64,000 nt of DNA, taken from Acidobacteriota bacterium. Lineage in GTDB: Bacteria > Acidobacteriota > Terriglobia > Terriglobales > Acidobacteriaceae. The translations under genes were made by a program, and so were the position numbers. The notes beneath the pieces were generated by a model. That model made no database searches. It saw only the letters and a program-made list of their open reading frames with translations, and had not been told where the DNA came from. Location of the stretch: assembly GCA_021793595.1 (NCBI GenBank), contig JAJYSL010000005.1, forward strand, positions 4,739-68,738. The letters are read 5' to 3'. Below, in pieces: positions 61,328 to 64,000 of this stretch; position 1 is the first letter of the stretch; each line of letters starts with the position of its first letter.

Positions 61328-62155
61328 ATGGACCGCTTGCAAGCGATCAGATTGTTCTACGCCGATATGATAACGGCCAACGCCGGCATACCTCCGGGGA
61401 GTGAACTGCAGGCCGCTTTGGCGTCGACACCACGGGAGAAATTCGTAGGGGAACCGCCTTGGAAAATTTTTACCCGCTCCGGCTATGTCGATTCGCCTTC
61501 CGACGATCCCGCATTTCTCTATCAGGACGTGGTGGTATCCCTCGGCACCCAGGCGCCGCTCAACAATGGCCAGCCTACATTTCACGCCTTCTGCCTGGCC
61601 GCGCTGGCGCCGAAGAAAGGTGAACGCGTCGTCCACGTTGGCGCGGGCACCGGCTACTATACGACGCTGCTGGCAAAGTTGGTGGGAGAAACGGGAACGG
61701 TGGACGCGTATGAAATTGAGCCGGACCTCGCGCAACGGGCGACATGCAACCTGGCGGAGTTTCCCAACGTTTCGGTTCATTCCCGCTCCGGCGCGGAAGG
61801 GCCGATTCCGCCGTGCGATGTACTGTATGTGAACGCCGGGGCCACGGAGCCAATGGCCGTTTGGCTGGACGCGTTGCGAATCAACGGACGCCTGCTCTTT
61901 CCTCTCACGGCTGCTGCCGGAGGCGGGGCCACGCTGCTTGTCACCAAGCGCGGGGGTGGAATTTTCCCCGCGCGTTTTCTTTTGCAGGCGCAGTTTGTTC
62001 CCTGTATTGGTGCGCGCGATCCGGCAATGGAGGAGAGACTTACGCAAGCGTTCCGCAACGGCAAATGGAGCGAAGTAAAGTCTCTGCATCGAGATAATAC
62101 GCCGGATGCCAGTTGCTGGTGCGCCGGTTCTGATTGGTGGCTTTCCACAAATTGA
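61328..62155 (+). CDS. Protein-L-isoaspartate O-methyltransferase family protein
   Basis: This 275-residue protein has a PIMT-like N-terminal segment, then an AdoMet fold with motif I VVHVGAGTGYYT (about 101-112), acidic strand-2 end DAYEIEPDL and the CDVLYVNAGAT turn. A C-terminal extension ends WCAGSDWWLS. PIMT restores damaged L-isoaspartyl residues; this one is longer and has a Gln/Pro-rich QAPLNNGQPTFHA loop where classical PIMT has SQP, so activity on isoAsp is likely but not certain. The ATG at 61328 has GGAG at 7 nt; 61322 and 61235 are in frame. Confidence 0.88.
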   Translation: MDRLQAIRLFYADMITANAGIPPGSELQAALASTPREKFVGEPPWKIFTRSGYVDSPSDDPAFLYQDVVVSLGTQAPLNNGQPTFHAFCLAALAPKKGERVVHVGAGTGYYTTLLAKLVGETGTVDAYEIEPDLAQRATCNLAEFPNVSVHSRSGAEGPIPPCDVLYVNAGATEPMAVWLDALRINGRLLFPLTAAAGGGATLLVTKRGGGIFPARFLLQAQFVPCIGARDPAMEERLTQAFRNGKWSEVKSLHRDNTPDASCWCAGSDWWLSTN

Positions 62156-62216
62156 AAGTCCGATCCTAGGAGTGTGGCGGAGCATCTTCAATTCTGACTC
62201 CTCACCTCATGCCCTT

Positions 62217-62711
62217 CTAGGCCGACCAACGGCGAGAGTCCGTTTCCATCCACGGCGAGGCAATAATAGCCGCATCGGCTCCGAATGGATCTTCCTGCTG
62301 CAAGGTCGAGGTGGTGGACTCAATTCGCTGGTGTTTTCTTGGTTTCGCATCCTCATGAGGATCGGTCACAGAAACCTGATTCCACGCCTGGCGAACGTTC
62401 ATGATGTCGCGGATCGATTTTTCCAGCAAGGGTATGGAGGCATCCCTGGAGCCGCGCACACACTGGGCATACATGGCCGCATAGAATTCCGCCAGCGCTA
62501 TCGCCGGCTGCCCTCCAATGTCCGGGCGAAGACGGGCCTGCAGATAGGTCAGAATCTCCAGCACGTAGCGGATCGATTCGCGGCGTCCTACGACATCTCC
62601 GGCTTCGACGCTCGCAATCGCTTGATACAAAAAGCGGATCATGCCGTCGTAGAGTGCGACGACCAATTCGACCGGATTCATCACTGCAAGCGCCTGCTGC
62701 TGATAGTCCAT
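62217..62711 (-). CDS. fliS: Flagellar export chaperone FliS
   Basis: This 164-residue helical protein binds flagellin in the cytoplasm before export. It starts MDYQQQALAVMNPVELVVALYDGMIRFL, whose PVELVVALYDG is the FliS hallmark; SIRYVLEILTYLQARLRPDIGG and LLEKSIRDIMNVRQAWNQV follow. The last 45 residues are charged, low-complexity and longer than usual. It lies 28 bp downstream of fliD on the same strand, the standard fliD-fliS order. Confidence 0.93.
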   Translation of the reverse strand: MDYQQQALAVMNPVELVVALYDGMIRFLYQAIASVEAGDVVGRRESIRYVLEILTYLQARLRPDIGGQPAIALAEFYAAMYAQCVRGSRDASIPLLEKSIRDIMNVRQAWNQVSVTDPHEDAKPRKHQRIESTTSTLQQEDPFGADAAIIASPWMETDSRRWSA

Positions 62712-62739
62712 GATTATTCCATGCCTTTCCTGAGAAGCG

Positions 62740-64000
62740 TCAACCGCCGGGTTTCGTGTTGTAGCCGCTAATGGCGCTATACAACTCGTTGATATATTGC
62801 AACTGCTGCGGAATCTGTGTCAGCGTGTAGTTAGCCTGGTTGAGTTCCGTGGTCAGGGTTTGCGTCTGTTGCGCAATCCTGGCATCCTCGTTTGTGATAT
62901 CCGTGTTGAGCGTCGATTCGGTCGACTGATTGGACTGCAGCGCGAGATAGACAATTCCATCCGGCGCCGCGTTTCCGAGACTATTCAGAGTGCTGGTGAA
63001 GTTATCGCCGAACGACGTAAAACCATTCCCCGGCTGCAGAAAATTCACCACGTCCTGATAATGCGTGTTCAACAGACTGTCGAGTGTGCTGGCGTTGAAC
63101 GTCAGCGTGCCATTATTGTTGACCGAGATGCCCAGTTGGGTGAACGAAGTCACGGTTCCCGTGCCGCTGGAGGCCAGCGTAGGCGCCGTCGTTGCCAGCG
63201 TCGCCGGAGAAGAGGTGGCAGCCGTGACGGTGAGCATCGTCGCCGTCGGATCCAGCGTGGCAGCGTACCCAGTCCCGGCCACATTGAGCGCGGCTGCGAT
63301 TTGCGTCAGCGTCGACGGTGTCGTGATCGCGGTGCTGCTTCCTGTGCCTCCCGCCCCGGTGCCAAAGGCTCCAGCCGCGACCGTATATGTGTCGTTGGCG
63401 GAGGGCGCTTGCAATTGCCAACTGGCCGGACTGCCCGAGCCCGCGGTGGCAGTGAGCGTACCTGAGGTCATAAAGGTAAGCGCTGACTGCAGTTGGGTTT
63501 GCAGCATCGCCAGGTTTGGGCTGCCATAGAGCGGCTGCGGATTGCCGGAAGAATCGTTTCCTTCCTGGGTATTAATGTCGGAAATGGCCTGGTTGTAATT
63601 CGTGACGAATGTATTGACCGCCGTCTCCACTGCGGTGTTGTTATTGGTGATTTCAACCTGCACCGGACTCGAGGGTGCCGCCGCCAGCAACTGGAATGTG
63701 ACACCGGGAATGGCGTTGGAAACAGTGTTGGAACTACTGGTTTCGCTGATGCCGTCCACGGTGAAGCTGGCATCTAATCCAGGCTGCGCCTGGGTAAAGC
63801 CGATGGTGTTCGATGGGGTGGTTGCATCGGTCAGCGCGGAAGCAACCGTGAATCCTCCGACAGCCCCGCTAATGGTGCTGGTCAGCGACAGACGTTGCCC
63901 ACCGGAATCCGTAATCACATTGGCCGTGATACCAGCGCCAGCACTATTGATATTGGCGGCCAACTGTGTCAACGTATCCCCACCGGAATCCGAGATCGGA
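62740..64000 (-). CDS. fliD: Flagellar hook-associated protein 2 (filament cap) FliD, N-terminus outside window
   Basis: About 420 residues of the C-terminal part are present; the frame runs off the right edge with codons continuing to 64000. The sequence is Ser/Thr/Ala/Gly-rich with FliD_C features: YNQAISDINTQ, LGISVNNNGTLTFNASTLDSLL, and coiled-coil-like ESTLNTDITNEDARIAQQ, ending YNTKPGG. GLDASFTVDG ... NTVSNAIPGVTFQLLAA is the typical FliD middle. It caps the filament and assists flagellin polymerisation; fliS follows. Confidence 0.92.
   Translation of the reverse strand, partial: PISDSGGDTLTQLAANINSAGAGITANVITDSGGQRLSLTSTISGAVGGFTVASALTDATTPSNTIGFTQAQPGLDASFTVDGISETSSSNTVSNAIPGVTFQLLAAAPSSPVQVEITNNNTAVETAVNTFVTNYNQAISDINTQEGNDSSGNPQPLYGSPNLAMLQTQLQSALTFMTSGTLTATAGSGSPASWQLQAPSANDTYTVAAGAFGTGAGGTGSSTAITTPSTLTQIAAALNVAGTGYAATLDPTATMLTVTAATSSPATLATTAPTLASSGTGTVTSFTQLGISVNNNGTLTFNASTLDSLLNTHYQDVVNFLQPGNGFTSFGDNFTSTLNSLGNAAPDGIVYLALQSNQSTESTLNTDITNEDARIAQQTQTLTTELNQANYTLTQIPQQLQYINELYSAISGYNTKPGG

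Noticed and set aside
1..64000. Large new defence or biosynthetic system
   Set aside because: Apart from the Phd/PIN pair and a lone DUF4145 protein, the genes are recognisable housekeeping, wall, efflux, hydrolase and signalling families, and no multi-gene unknown operon is present.

Overview
The window looks like chromosome from a Gram-negative member of the Acidobacteriota, probably class Terriglobia. The clues are a von Willebrand protein with the architecture of the 'VWFA-related acidobacterial domain' family (19334-20386), RND efflux machinery with an outer-membrane lipoprotein, flagellar genes, and densely packed GC-rich coding with many ATGA/GTGA overlaps. The taxonomic call is an inference from gene content. 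I saw no rRNA, tRNA, CRISPR array, insertion sequence or prophage.

Layout. 1-2145 (+): the end of a penicillin-acylase-type hydrolase, a short-chain prenyl diphosphate synthase and a membrane-anchored rhodanese. 2248-3597 (-): an MscS channel. 3725-18981 (mostly -): the second half of a division and cell wall (dcw) cluster, read right to left as mraY, murD, ftsW, murG, murC, ftsQ, ftsA, ftsZ and a small transpeptidase. It is interrupted between murG and murC by a secreted GH27 glycosidase and an oppositely oriented WxxGxW/glycine-rich secreted protein. 19334-20386 (-): the vWA protein. 20684-25220 (+): DUF1015, amidase, GerMN, murI and fabI. 25217-27303 (-): tsaE and nnrDE. 27500-29412: a DUF4145 protein, a very small protein and a Phd/PIN toxin-antitoxin pair with a repeat-rich control region.

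29495-35472 (-): an aromatic amino acid supra-operon, trpC-trpF-trpB-trpA-chorismate mutase-DAHP synthase-tyrA, without trpE, trpG or trpD. 36079-45376 (+): a complete tripartite RND efflux operon (adaptor, two tandem permeases, outer-membrane factor). 45435-50388 (+): an APC permease, a CocE/NonD hydrolase and a sialate O-acetylesterase, then a truncated amidohydrolase remnant (-). 51053-58819: cupin, SDR, PQQ dehydrogenase with an inserted cytochrome c, SIS isomerase, DHA2 exporter and a Tat-exported TIM-barrel protein. 58972-64000: a REC-GGDEF protein, an EAL-HDOD protein, a PIMT-like methyltransferase, fliS and fliD (cut by the window end).

No whole new system stands out. The most unusual items are: a roughly 70-residue Ser/Thr/Ala insertion in one of two tandem RND pumps; a REC-GGDEF protein lacking the phospho-acceptor Asp; a 9-codon open frame coupled to murD; a duplicated tyrA tail flanking the toxin-antitoxin module; and His-rich extracytoplasmic segments in FtsQ and the transpeptidase.
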